In this document: positions 1-6,217 of the stretch, piece after piece | Layout of the letters: each line of letters starts with the position of its first letter | How positions within the stretch are numbered: the first letter of the stretch is position 1 | Source of the DNA: Chryseobacterium gleum | Lineage (GTDB): Bacteria > Bacteroidota > Bacteroidia > Flavobacteriales_D > Crocinitomicaceae | Assembly (NCBI GenBank): GCA_945877005.1 | Contig: CAMCQL010000010.1 | Location: forward strand, 1 to 19,924 | DNA length: 19,924 bases | Direction of reading: 5' to 3' | Made by a program: the position numbers and the translations under genes | The notes under the pieces: generated by a model | The model's database searches: none | Told to the model about the DNA's origin: nothing | What the model saw: the letters and a program-made list of their open reading frames with translations, nothing else

Positions 1-145
1 AATGTACAATCTATTCACTGGTACAAACAAAAGCAGCTACATAGACTTGTACTTACAAAGAGGTTTGAATGCCTTTGAACTTGCTTCAGGAGTAGGTCAT
101 GCATTAAGAGAAAAATCTTCATCTTATAGATGGTTTGTAGACTAA
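1..145 (+). CDS. C-terminal fragment of an unrecognised protein (possibly DUF3871/DUF932-like)
   Basis: An open frame enters from the left edge (codons in phase with position 2) and ends at TAA 143-145, giving about 47 visible residues that finish in ...SSYRWFVD. The residues FTGTNKSSYIDLYL followed by NAFELASG recall, from memory only, the C-terminus of DUF3871/DUF932-type proteins found on Bacteroidota plasmids and integrated elements. I cannot verify that without a search. The ATG at position 2 lies inside the frame and need not be the start. Its place just before a partial tRNA-Val fits a gene at the edge of an integrated element. The promoter for the downstream RNA overlaps its last codons. 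Confidence 0.6.
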   Translation, partial: MYNLFTGTNKSSYIDLYLQRGLNAFELASGVGHALREKSSSYRWFVD

Positions 146-163
146 ATAATAATGTTAAATTTG
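134..163 (+). promoter_or_regulatory. Bacteroidota-type promoter upstream of the tRNA-Val remnant
   Basis: TTTG at 134-137 and TAAATTTG at 156-163 are separated by 18 bases, a good match to the Bacteroidota -33/-7 consensus (TTTG, about 19, TAnnTTTG). Transcription would start near 169-171 and run through the tRNA-Val remnant to the terminator at 297-326. The -33 element lies inside the last codons of the upstream gene. Confidence 0.6.
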
Positions 164-169
164 TTTCCT

Positions 170-188
170 GTGCACAAAAGTTGTGTAC
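170..188 (+). repeat. Inverted repeat at the predicted 5' end of the tRNA-region transcript
   Basis: GTGCACAA (170-177) and TTGTGTAC (181-188) pair over 8 bases, with one G-U pair in RNA, around a 3-base loop. The hairpin falls at the predicted transcription start of the promoter at 134-163. It has no T-tract, so it is not a usual terminator. It could be a 5'-end hairpin of the transcript or a protein-binding site. Confidence 0.45.
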
Positions 189-240
189 ATTATGAAAAAC
201 ACTGGACTAGAGAACTAGAAGGCAAAGGATTAGAGGAGCC

Positions 241-293
241 AGAGCACCTGCCTTACAAGCAGGGGGTCGGGGGTTCGAGCCCCTCATCTCCCA
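241..293 (+). pseudogene. 3' half of tRNA-Val (anticodon UAC), 5' half missing or degenerate
   Basis: From 242 the sequence matches a standard bacterial tRNA-Val: D-stem 3' strand GAGC (242-245), anticodon stem CCTGC/GCAGG (247-251 with 259-263), loop with anticodon TAC at 254-256, T-arm with TTCGAGC, acceptor 3' strand ATCTCCC (286-292) and discriminator A293. No CCA follows, as is common in this phylum. A functional gene needs GGGAGAT at its 5' end and GCTC for the D-stem, and neither occurs in 146-240. The best aligned 5' stretch (224-241) pairs poorly with the acceptor strand. It is therefore a partial tRNA gene, most simply the displaced 3' copy at one end of an integrated element. A decayed tRNA gene is the alternative. 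Confidence 0.75.
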
Positions 294-296
294 CGC

Positions 297-326
297 AAAG
301 CCTTACTAACGTAAGGCTTTTTTTTT
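297..326 (+). terminator. Rho-independent terminator after the tRNA-Val remnant
   Basis: AAAGCCTTAC (297-306) pairs perfectly with GTAAGGCTTT (311-320) around a TAAC loop and runs into a T-tract ending at 326. It ends the transcript from the promoter at 134-163. Confidence 0.85.
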
Positions 327-409
327 GACTTAAAGTTTTACCATAATTTTTCTTTAAATTAAATATATACTTTGCTAATTTTCGTCTGGTAATTCACAAA
401 AATAGGCAC

Positions 410-1357
410 ATGAAAAAGCTGACTGAAATATTAAAAATTGACCATCCGATAATAATGGCTCCTATGTTTTTGGTATCCACTCCAAAAATGATCATCGAAG
501 CTTTAAAATCTGGGATAACAGGAGCAATTCCTGCAATGAATTTTAGAACAACCGAAGCACTTAGAGCAGCAATTAAAGAAATTAAATCAGCATCCTCTTC
601 CCCATTTGGGATTAATTTAATTGTCAATAAATCCAACATCTATTTAAAGGAGCAGTTGGCCGTATGTTGTGAAGAAAAAATTGCTTTTATAATTACCTCT
701 TTAGGCTCACCAAAAGAAACTATTGAAATAGCGCATCAACATGGGGTTTTAGTATTTTGTGATGTGACCGATGTTAACTATGCAAAAAAAGTAGAATCTC
801 TGGGTGCCGATGCAATTATTGCAGTAAACAACCTCGCTGGAGGTCATGCTGGAACTCTCTCTTTTGATTCACTAATCCCTGAATTGATTTCCAATTGTAG
901 CATTCCTATTATATCTGCAGGTGGAATCGGAAACAATTCAGAATTAAAAACGATATTAAACTTTGGCGTTGCAGGTGTTTCTATCGGAAGTATTTTCATT
1001 GCTTCAGAAGAAGCTGAGGTATCCGAAGAATACAAAAATGCATGTGTGCAATACTCCGATAAAGACATCGTACTTTCCACAAAATTATCTGGCACTCCAT
1101 GTACAGTCATCAAAACGCCCTATGTTGAAAAAATTGGAGTCCACCAAAATTGTGTTGAACGTTTCTTAAATTCAAACAAGAGACTAAAAAAATGGTTGAA
1201 GATTTTTACTTTTTATAAAGGAATGAATCTATTAAAGAAAGCAGCATTTGAAGCAACTTACAAAACAGTCTGGTGCGCTGGACCTTCAATTAAACATGTT
1301 CATTCTATTCGTTCGATCAAACAAATCATTCGCGATCTCGTAACAGAGAATTCTTAA
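410..1357 (+). CDS. Nitronate monooxygenase-like NAD(P)H/FMN-dependent flavoprotein
   Basis: A 315-residue TIM-barrel flavoprotein of the nitronate monooxygenase (2-nitropropane dioxygenase) family, which oxidises alkyl nitronates with FMN and O2. Related members act as enoyl reductases (FabK) or other flavin oxidoreductases. Visible marks are the N-terminal PIIMAPM segment (residues 13-19), SLGSP (98-102), the GGHAG motif carrying the likely catalytic His146, and the phosphate-binding AGGIG (170-174). Length and motif order are normal. The ATG at 410 follows an A-rich stretch. Upstream, TACTTTG at 368-374 is only a poor -7 match. The gene starts a run of four genes with short gaps or overlaps. 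The physiological substrate cannot be told from sequence. Confidence 0.85.
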   Translation: MKKLTEILKIDHPIIMAPMFLVSTPKMIIEALKSGITGAIPAMNFRTTEALRAAIKEIKSASSSPFGINLIVNKSNIYLKEQLAVCCEEKIAFIITSLGSPKETIEIAHQHGVLVFCDVTDVNYAKKVESLGADAIIAVNNLAGGHAGTLSFDSLIPELISNCSIPIISAGGIGNNSELKTILNFGVAGVSIGSIFIASEEAEVSEEYKNACVQYSDKDIVLSTKLSGTPCTVIKTPYVEKIGVHQNCVERFLNSNKRLKKWLKIFTFYKGMNLLKKAAFEATYKTVWCAGPSIKHVHSIRSIKQIIRDLVTENS

Positions 1358-1393
1358 ACAAAGGATTATTTATTTAATTTAGCAAAAAAAAAC

Positions 1394-2068
1394 ATGGAAC
1401 TGATTAAATCACTTTTAGACTTTATACTTCATTTAGACAAACATTTGTTTGACTTAATTCTAAATTACGGCGTTTGGATTTATGCCATTCTTTTCTTAAT
1501 TATTTTTGTTGAGACAGGTTTAGTTGTTATGCCATTATTACCAGGTGATTCACTCCTTTTCGCTGCTGGAACATTCTGTGCAGGTGTGGTAAATGAAACG
1601 GGGGGTAAAGCAGAATTAAATTTATGGATTGTATTAGCACTGTTAATTATCGCAGCAATTTTGGGCGATGGACTCAATTATTTTTTTGGTAAAACAATAG
1701 GTTTAAAAGTGCTTTCTTGGAAAATTAAAGGGCGTCAAATTGTTCAACAAAAATACATTGACCAAACGCATGCATTCTATGAAAAACATGGTCCTAAGAC
1801 AATTATCATAGCTAGATTTGTCCCTATTGTTCGAACTTTTGCCCCTTTTGTAGCTGGAATTGGTGAGATGAGTTACGGGAAATTTATCAGATTTAATATT
1901 ATTGGTGGGATTGCTTGGGTCATAGGATTGACATTATTGGGCTATTTTTTCGGTAATCTACCGTTTGTACAGAAAAACTTTGAAAGTGTAATTTTCGGAA
2001 TAATAGGACTTTCAATTCTTCCAATGATCATTGAGATACTTCGTGCTAAATTCAAACAAGGGAAATGA
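1394..2068 (+). CDS. DedA family inner-membrane protein (SNARE-associated/VTT domain)
   Basis: A 224-residue polytopic protein of the DedA family. Members are needed for membrane lipid homeostasis and proton-motive-force maintenance, and several act in undecaprenyl-phosphate or phospholipid flipping. Family marks are the FVETGLVVMPLLPGDSLLF stretch (about residues 39-57), with its acidic Glu and the PGDS turn, and the ARFVPIVRTFAPFVAGI stretch (about 140-156), with its conserved Arg residues and re-entrant character. About four to five hydrophobic segments are visible. The start is the ATG after an A9 tract, 36 bases downstream of the flavoprotein. The stop overlaps the aroE start in an ATGA arrangement, so the two are probably translationally coupled. 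Confidence 0.9.
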   Translation: MELIKSLLDFILHLDKHLFDLILNYGVWIYAILFLIIFVETGLVVMPLLPGDSLLFAAGTFCAGVVNETGGKAELNLWIVLALLIIAAILGDGLNYFFGKTIGLKVLSWKIKGRQIVQQKYIDQTHAFYEKHGPKTIIIARFVPIVRTFAPFVAGIGEMSYGKFIRFNIIGGIAWVIGLTLLGYFFGNLPFVQKNFESVIFGIIGLSILPMIIEILRAKFKQGK

Positions 2069-2793
2069 AAAAGTACGGATTAATCGGAAGTTCGTTAACA
2101 CATTCATTTTCGAAAACTTTTTTCACAGATTATTTTTCAAACAATAAGATTGATGCATCCTACGATCTCATAGAATTAGAATCAATCGACCATTTCCCAA
2201 AAGTTCTAAAACAAGGATTTTCTGGATTCAACGTAACTGTTCCTTACAAAGAAAAAGTTATTCCTTTTCTTGATCAACTATCAGAAGAAGCTATAAAAAT
2301 AGGAGCAGTAAACGTCATACAATTTATCGACGGAAAAACAATCGGTCACAATTCAGATGCTTTTGGATTTAAACAATCCATCAAACCATTTTTAACAAAT
2401 TTACACGAAAGAGCGTTAATCTTAGGAACCGGAGGTGCTGCAAAAGCGATCAATTACGTTCTAAAAGAAATTGGAATCACCACTTTTCATTGTTCAAGAA
2501 CACCAGACCAACAAAAAGGGATATTTTCCTATGATGATATAAATGAAAACATGGTGAAATCGTGTAAATTAATAGTGAATTGTACACCTGTTGGAACTTT
2601 CCCTAATATCAATGACCACATTCATTTCCCCTTTCAATTTCTGACCGAAGAACACCTCGTTATCGATTTAATTTACAATCCACAAATCTCTGCGTTTTTA
2701 ATGAAATCCAAACAACACGGGGCAACAATTGTCAATGGAGAATCGATGCTGAAAGAACAAGCTTTGAAATCATGGGAAATTTGGAATTCATAG
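2065..2793 (+). CDS. aroE: Shikimate dehydrogenase
   Basis: The enzyme reduces 3-dehydroshikimate to shikimate with NADPH in the cytoplasmic route to aromatic amino acids. At 242 residues it is a little shorter than E. coli AroE (272), as is common in this phylum. The N-terminal substrate domain shows GSSLTHSFSK (residues 8-17) and NVTVPYKE with the catalytic Lys. HNSDAFGF carries the partner Asp. The NADP-binding loop is GTGGAAKA, followed by NCTPVG and a C-terminal GESMLKEQA stretch. It overlaps dedA by 4 bases at the start, and its end overlaps the next gene by 22 bases, so it sits inside one transcription unit. Confidence 0.95.
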   Translation: MKKYGLIGSSLTHSFSKTFFTDYFSNNKIDASYDLIELESIDHFPKVLKQGFSGFNVTVPYKEKVIPFLDQLSEEAIKIGAVNVIQFIDGKTIGHNSDAFGFKQSIKPFLTNLHERALILGTGGAAKAINYVLKEIGITTFHCSRTPDQQKGIFSYDDINENMVKSCKLIVNCTPVGTFPNINDHIHFPFQFLTEEHLVIDLIYNPQISAFLMKSKQHGATIVNGESMLKEQALKSWEIWNS

Positions 2794-3401
2794 AAACACA
2801 AGAGGATTATTTAGATGCCATAAACCCAAATGAATGCAACATCTTTTTAGTTTCATCATCGCAAAATGATTTCTTGAAAATTATAACAGGTTTATCAAAT
2901 CATCTTGGTGGTTCTTGCTGGATTGGTCTTACTTCAACAAATAAAGTAAAAGGTTGTGATGCGCATTTTGAGATGAACGCAATCAATCAAACATGCATTT
3001 CAGTGAATATTAAACCAGTTATTACTAAATATATAAAAAATAACAAACAACTTCTTCACTTACTTATACCTTCACTACCAACAAAAATAGCGCTTGGTAA
3101 TACCTATTTTATTTCATCCAATTCTACGTTTATAGAAGCGAACAAGGTTGTTGTAAATAGCTGGAAACTAAATATAAATGAAAATTATTTTTTCTCAAAA
3201 TTAGAAATTGAGCAACAAGAAACTATTTTGGACACATTTCATCAAAACTCAAAATTTACGTTATCTAAAGCATACAGCTTATTTTCAATGAGTAAAAGTG
3301 ATATTGATAAAATCATGACGGAATTATATCGCAAAAATCAATTAAGTTTATTAATTGAAAATAATACGATTTATTTCAGTTCTTGTGTAAACAGAAATTA
3401 A
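2772..3401 (+). CDS. Unrecognised 209-residue protein overlapping aroE
   Basis: I do not recognise the family. The ATG at 2772 lies inside aroE in another frame, giving a 22-base overlap that suggests translational coupling. The protein has no signal peptide or membrane segment. Residues 1-130 look like a mixed alpha/beta domain. The last 60 or so residues (QETILDTFHQNSKFTLSKAY onward, then SKSDIDKIMTELYRKNQLSL) have the helix-turn-helix-then-hairpin rhythm of a winged-helix domain, so nucleic-acid binding is possible but unproven. Codon usage resembles the neighbours. It converges with the minus-strand gene ending at 3411, with no clear terminator in the 9-base gap. Confidence 0.7.
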   Translation: MGNLEFIETQEDYLDAINPNECNIFLVSSSQNDFLKIITGLSNHLGGSCWIGLTSTNKVKGCDAHFEMNAINQTCISVNIKPVITKYIKNNKQLLHLLIPSLPTKIALGNTYFISSNSTFIEANKVVVNSWKLNINENYFFSKLEIEQQETILDTFHQNSKFTLSKAYSLFSMSKSDIDKIMTELYRKNQLSLLIENNTIYFSSCVNRN

Positions 3402-3410
3402 TCAACAGTA

Positions 3411-3806
3411 TTACAAGAAATGCTTATATTGATCTAAGACTCTTTGAACAATCATCTCAACTATTCGCTTACTGAGTTCTTTATTGTAGAGGGAATAAAC
3501 TTGAAAATCCTCTAAGGTAAAAAAAGCAAGAACAATTCCAATTAATTGATTTCGTAGAGCAATGTCTTTTTTAACATTGGATAAAATGAAAGCTTCTTGC
3601 TCTTCATTCGATAATAGATTAAATCTGGAATTCAGATTTGTAACCCTTTCTAGAACCAATAGATTTAAAAGTTGATTTTGAAATTTTAAAATCGGTCGAA
3701 TTACTGTATTCTGAAAAGATTCTATTTCATTTGAATCAAGAGATTTATCATAATTTACAATTGGTAAAATTGACTTAACTACTGATAAATCCCTTTCTTC
3801 ATTCAT
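3411..3806 (-). CDS. Small conserved-looking helical protein of unknown function
   Basis: A 131-residue, charged, mainly helical protein without signal peptide or membrane segment. The pattern FQNTVIRPILKFQNQLL (about residues 30-46), followed by LSNEEQEAFI and KDIALRNQLIGIVLAFFT, recalls small proteins conserved next to metabolic genes in Flavobacteriia. Some of these carry the database label glyoxalase, but I see no glyoxalase metal-binding motifs and do not adopt that name. It lies 18 bases downstream of ilvE on the same strand and is probably co-transcribed with it. Confidence 0.7.
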   Translation of the reverse strand: MNEERDLSVVKSILPIVNYDKSLDSNEIESFQNTVIRPILKFQNQLLNLLVLERVTNLNSRFNLLSNEEQEAFILSNVKKDIALRNQLIGIVLAFFTLEDFQVYSLYNKELSKRIVEMIVQRVLDQYKHFL

Positions 3807-3824
3807 AAAACTATTTATTACTTA

Positions 3825-4895
3825 CTAAGCTTTTAACAACCAACCCCATTCATCTTCTACCACTCCTGATTTTAAATCACTCAAATATTTACTCATTCTT
3901 AAAGAAAACGTTCTTGTTTCAATTGCGGGCAAAATAAAATCATCACCTCTAAAACCAATTTTGTGAATATGAGCGATTGTAGCAGCTGTACCAGCACCGA
4001 AAGCTTCTGTACATGAACCATTTTTTACAGCTTCAATAACTTCTTTTACGCTAATCTTACGTTCTTCAATTTCGAATCCCCATTGTTGCGCAACTTCTAA
4101 CACGCTTCTTTTAGTAATACCACGTAAAATTGTATCATTCTCTTCAGAAGGTGTAATGATTTTACCATCAATTACAAAAACAATATTCATCGTTCCTGAT
4201 TCTTCTACAAACTCATGCGTTTTTGCATCTGTCCATAATAATTGGTGGTAACCTTTTAATTGTCCTTGTTTTGCAGGGTATAAAGATGCACCGTAATTTC
4301 CTGCGACCTTAGCTCTACCCACTCCACCTTCAGCTGCGCGCGTGTAATGTTCTTCGATTAATACATTCACAGGCTCGTTGTAATATGAGCCTACTGGTGA
4401 AGAAAAAATCATAAATTTATAATGTTCAGAAGGTCGAATTCCTACAAATTCATCAGTGGAAAACATAAAAGGTCGAATATACAAGGAGTACCCAGGTTTA
4501 TTAGGAATCCATTCGCTGTCTAATTCAACTAATTTTCTTACACATTCAACAAATAAGTTTTCAGGAATAGTTGGCATTGACATTCTTTCACAAGATTCTT
4601 GAAAACGTTTCGCATTCATATCCGGACGGAAAATCAACACATCACCAGATTCAGATTTGTTCGCTTTCATCCCTTCAAAAATTGCTTGACCATAATGCAA
4701 AGCTGAAGTTGCAGGATGAATTGAAATTGGTCCAAATGGAACTATTTCAGGTGTTTGCCATTCTCCATCTTTATAATCCATAATCAACATGTGATCAGAA
4801 AAAACTTTACCAAAAGGTAAATTATCCCAATCAACCTGAGAAATACGTGATTCACTTGCTGAAGAAACTTGAATATTTATGGATTGTTCAATCAT
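3825..4895 (-). CDS. ilvE: Branched-chain amino-acid aminotransferase
   Basis: A PLP-dependent fold-type IV aminotransferase that interconverts Leu, Ile and Val with their 2-oxo acids, using 2-oxoglutarate/glutamate. Its 356-residue length is that of the BCAT type II group. Marks are ALHYGQAIFEGMKA (about residues 65-78), RPDMNAKRF (90-98), and the PLP lysine in GRAKVAGNYGAS (Lys196). EESGTMNIVFV and ILRGITKRSVLEVA follow, and the late GAGTAA is the phosphate-binding segment. It starts at ATG 4895, with a candidate promoter at 4934-4962. The dipeptidase gene lies 135 bases upstream on the same strand. Confidence 0.95.
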   Translation of the reverse strand: MIEQSINIQVSSASESRISQVDWDNLPFGKVFSDHMLIMDYKDGEWQTPEIVPFGPISIHPATSALHYGQAIFEGMKANKSESGDVLIFRPDMNAKRFQESCERMSMPTIPENLFVECVRKLVELDSEWIPNKPGYSLYIRPFMFSTDEFVGIRPSEHYKFMIFSSPVGSYYNEPVNVLIEEHYTRAAEGGVGRAKVAGNYGASLYPAKQGQLKGYHQLLWTDAKTHEFVEESGTMNIVFVIDGKIITPSEENDTILRGITKRSVLEVAQQWGFEIEERKISVKEVIEAVKNGSCTEAFGAGTAATIAHIHKIGFRGDDFILPAIETRTFSLRMSKYLSDLKSGVVEDEWGWLLKA

Positions 4896-4933
4896 GATTG
4901 CCTGAATAAAGGATGTTATAATGCGAATATATG

Positions 4934-4962
4934 CAAATAAAATGAAAAAATTAATGAATCAA
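4934..4962 (-). promoter_or_regulatory. Candidate promoter for ilvE
   Basis: On the minus strand TTG (4962-4960), 18 bases, then TTTATTTG (4941-4934), one mismatch from TAnnTTTG. It predicts a start near 4927 and a leader of about 30 bases. Confidence 0.4.
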
Positions 4963-5030
4963 CTTGACTTACGACAATTTTACCCTATTCAAGTCTCAAT
5001 AAAAATAACAAACACATGAAAACCAATAAC

Positions 5031-5732
5031 TTATTTTAATATCGCATATTTTTTTCTTACCTCTTTGATGGAAAAAGCATTGAAATGCCACCATTCTGTT
5101 GCTATATTTACAAATTTTTGACTTTTCATCACCATTCTTAAAAGCTCTCTATTTGAAATATGCGTTTGAGTCAATTGCTTCGATTTCAAAAACTCAGCTT
5201 CAAAACGGGGATAAGCAATTTTTCGAATGTCATCGTATCCTGCTCCCATATCTAAAGGCTCTCCTTTTGCATCACAAATCGTTAAATCTACTGCTGCAGC
5301 ATAATTATGAACACTTCCACTAGCAGGGTTTGAAACAAATTTTGTTCGTTCTCTAACAGGAATTGAATCTAAAGCATCCCACATTGCTTGCTGAACACTT
5401 AAAGGTCTGGCTCCATCATATACAAGTAAGCTATAGGTAGGATGAAGCGACTTTAAATATTTTTGCGCAAGGGATAATCGAAGTGCCACCTCTTTTTGAA
5501 GATACAGTTTATTAATATCGAAGTAGAGCTTTTTTTTCATGAAATTATCTGAAGATGCATACTTTAAATCAATCTTAATGGTAGGATCTATCACTTGAAT
5601 ATCAACTAACTTGTCAAAACCTTCACGCACTTGAGAAGTCGTTTCTTTCGGTTTCTTTTTCTTTGATTTTTTCTGAGAAAACACATTAAAAACAGAAAAA
5701 AAAACAATTAAAAGTAGAATTAATTTACACAT
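5031..5732 (-). CDS. D-alanyl-D-alanine dipeptidase (VanX/DdpX family, M15D), exported
   Basis: A zinc dipeptidase that cleaves D-Ala-D-Ala. All expected residues are visible: the Arg in YDGARP (R109), SVHNYAAAVDLT with zinc ligands His142 and Asp149 (the SxHxxGxAxD motif with Ala for Gly), and TEWWHF with catalytic Glu213 and ligand His216. The open frame extends 10 codons further to a TTG at 5762, but that TTG is the end of a TAAATTTG promoter element. I therefore start at ATG 5732, which gives 233 residues and places a signal peptide (MCKLILLLIVFFSVFNVFSQ) at the very N-terminus. A Lys-rich stretch follows the signal. Periplasmic wall-peptide turnover is more likely than vancomycin resistance, since no vanH or vanA ligase is near. 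Confidence 0.9.
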   Translation of the reverse strand: MCKLILLLIVFFSVFNVFSQKKSKKKKPKETTSQVREGFDKLVDIQVIDPTIKIDLKYASSDNFMKKKLYFDINKLYLQKEVALRLSLAQKYLKSLHPTYSLLVYDGARPLSVQQAMWDALDSIPVRERTKFVSNPASGSVHNYAAAVDLTICDAKGEPLDMGAGYDDIRKIAYPRFEAEFLKSKQLTQTHISNRELLRMVMKSQKFVNIATEWWHFNAFSIKEVRKKYAILK

Positions 5733-5759
5733 ATAAGTTCTATTTATTTTAGATTGATT

Positions 5760-5767
5760 CAAATTTA
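5760..5767 (-). promoter_or_regulatory. -7 element of the dipeptidase promoter
   Basis: The minus strand reads TAAATTTG here, an exact TAnnTTTG match. The predicted start is near 5754, about 22 bases before ATG 5732. No convincing -33 TTTG is visible. It is divergent from the rpsO promoter about 45 bases away. Confidence 0.6.
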
Positions 5768-5786
5768 GTTTTAATTTTTAGTGCGA

Positions 5787-5819
5787 TTTGAATTATTTAA
5801 AAAAATATACTTAAATTTG
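5787..5819 (+). promoter_or_regulatory. rpsO promoter
   Basis: TTTG (5787-5790), 21 bases, then TAAATTTG (5812-5819), an exact -7 match. The start would be near 5825, giving a leader of about 40 bases before the rpsO ATG. Confidence 0.75.
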
Positions 5820-5823
5820 CATC

Positions 5824-5837
5824 GTTCAATAGTGAAC
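5824..5837 (+). promoter_or_regulatory. Small hairpin at the 5' end of the rpsO leader
   Basis: GTTCA (5824-5828) and TGAAC (5833-5837) pair around an ATAG loop, at the predicted 5' end of the mRNA. S15 represses its own translation through leader structures in several bacteria. Whether this short stem takes part is a guess. Confidence 0.3.
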
Positions 5838-5865
5838 TACATAATAATCATTAAATAATATTGGC

Positions 5866-6135
5866 ATGTATTTAGCACCAGAAAAAAAAGCAGAGATTTT
5901 TGCAAAATATGCAGGAACTGAAACAAACACAGGATCAGCAGAAGGACAAATAGCATTGTTCTCTTACAGAATCTCTCATTTAACTGAGCATTTAAAGAAA
6001 AACAAAAAAGATTACGGTACACAACGTTCTCTTCAATTGTTAGTTGGTAAAAGAAGAAGTCTTCTTGATTACCTAAAAAGAAAAGAAATCAGTCGTTACC
6101 GTGCGATCGTTAAAGAACTTGGATTACGTCGTTAA
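5866..6135 (+). CDS. rpsO: 30S ribosomal protein S15
   Basis: An 89-residue primary 16S rRNA-binding protein of the small subunit central domain, which also contacts 23S rRNA in bridge B4. Full length and typical: TNTGSAEGQIALFSYRI (about residues 21-37), HLKKNKKDYGTQRSLQLLVGKRRSLLDYLK (about 42-71, in two helices), and a basic C-terminus ending LGLRR. The start ATG follows the strong promoter at 5787-5819 and matches the expected N-terminus. It precedes pnp, the arrangement found across many bacteria, with a terminator between them. Confidence 0.98.
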   Translation: MYLAPEKKAEIFAKYAGTETNTGSAEGQIALFSYRISHLTEHLKKNKKDYGTQRSLQLLVGKRRSLLDYLKRKEISRYRAIVKELGLRR

Positions 6136-6160
6136 TAACACGTTATAAGGTACAAAAAGG

Positions 6161-6192
6161 GGCAATTGATTTAATCGATTGCCTTTTTTTTT
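6161..6192 (+). terminator. Terminator/attenuator between rpsO and pnp
   Basis: GGCAATTGA (6161-6169) pairs with TCGATTGCC (6175-6183), with one G-U pair and loop TTTAA, then a T9 tract. No TAnnTTTG promoter lies between it and pnp, so pnp probably depends on read-through or on cleavage of a joint transcript. Confidence 0.85.
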
Positions 6193-6217
6193 AATAAATA
6201 AGTAAATAAATAAGTAT

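Noticed and set aside
844..1113. Minus-strand frame opposite the flavoprotein gene
   Set aside because: It is a shadow of a well-supported gene with no motif of its own. The same applies to the other opposite-strand frames inside pnp, cca, glyA and the methyltransferase gene.
3411..3806. Glyoxalase
   Set aside because: Similar small proteins sometimes carry this label, but no vicinal-oxygen-chelate or glyoxalase II metal motif is present in the 131 residues.
5031..5762. Vancomycin-resistance gene vanX
   Set aside because: The catalytic residues fit VanX, but there is no vanH, vanA/B-type ligase or vanRS nearby, and the signal peptide points to wall-peptide turnover in a Gram-negative envelope.
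6191..6217. TAAATAAG-like tandem repeat before pnp as a riboswitch or CRISPR-like repeat
   Set aside because: It is only about 25 bases of AT-rich, low-complexity sequence without spacers or stable structure.
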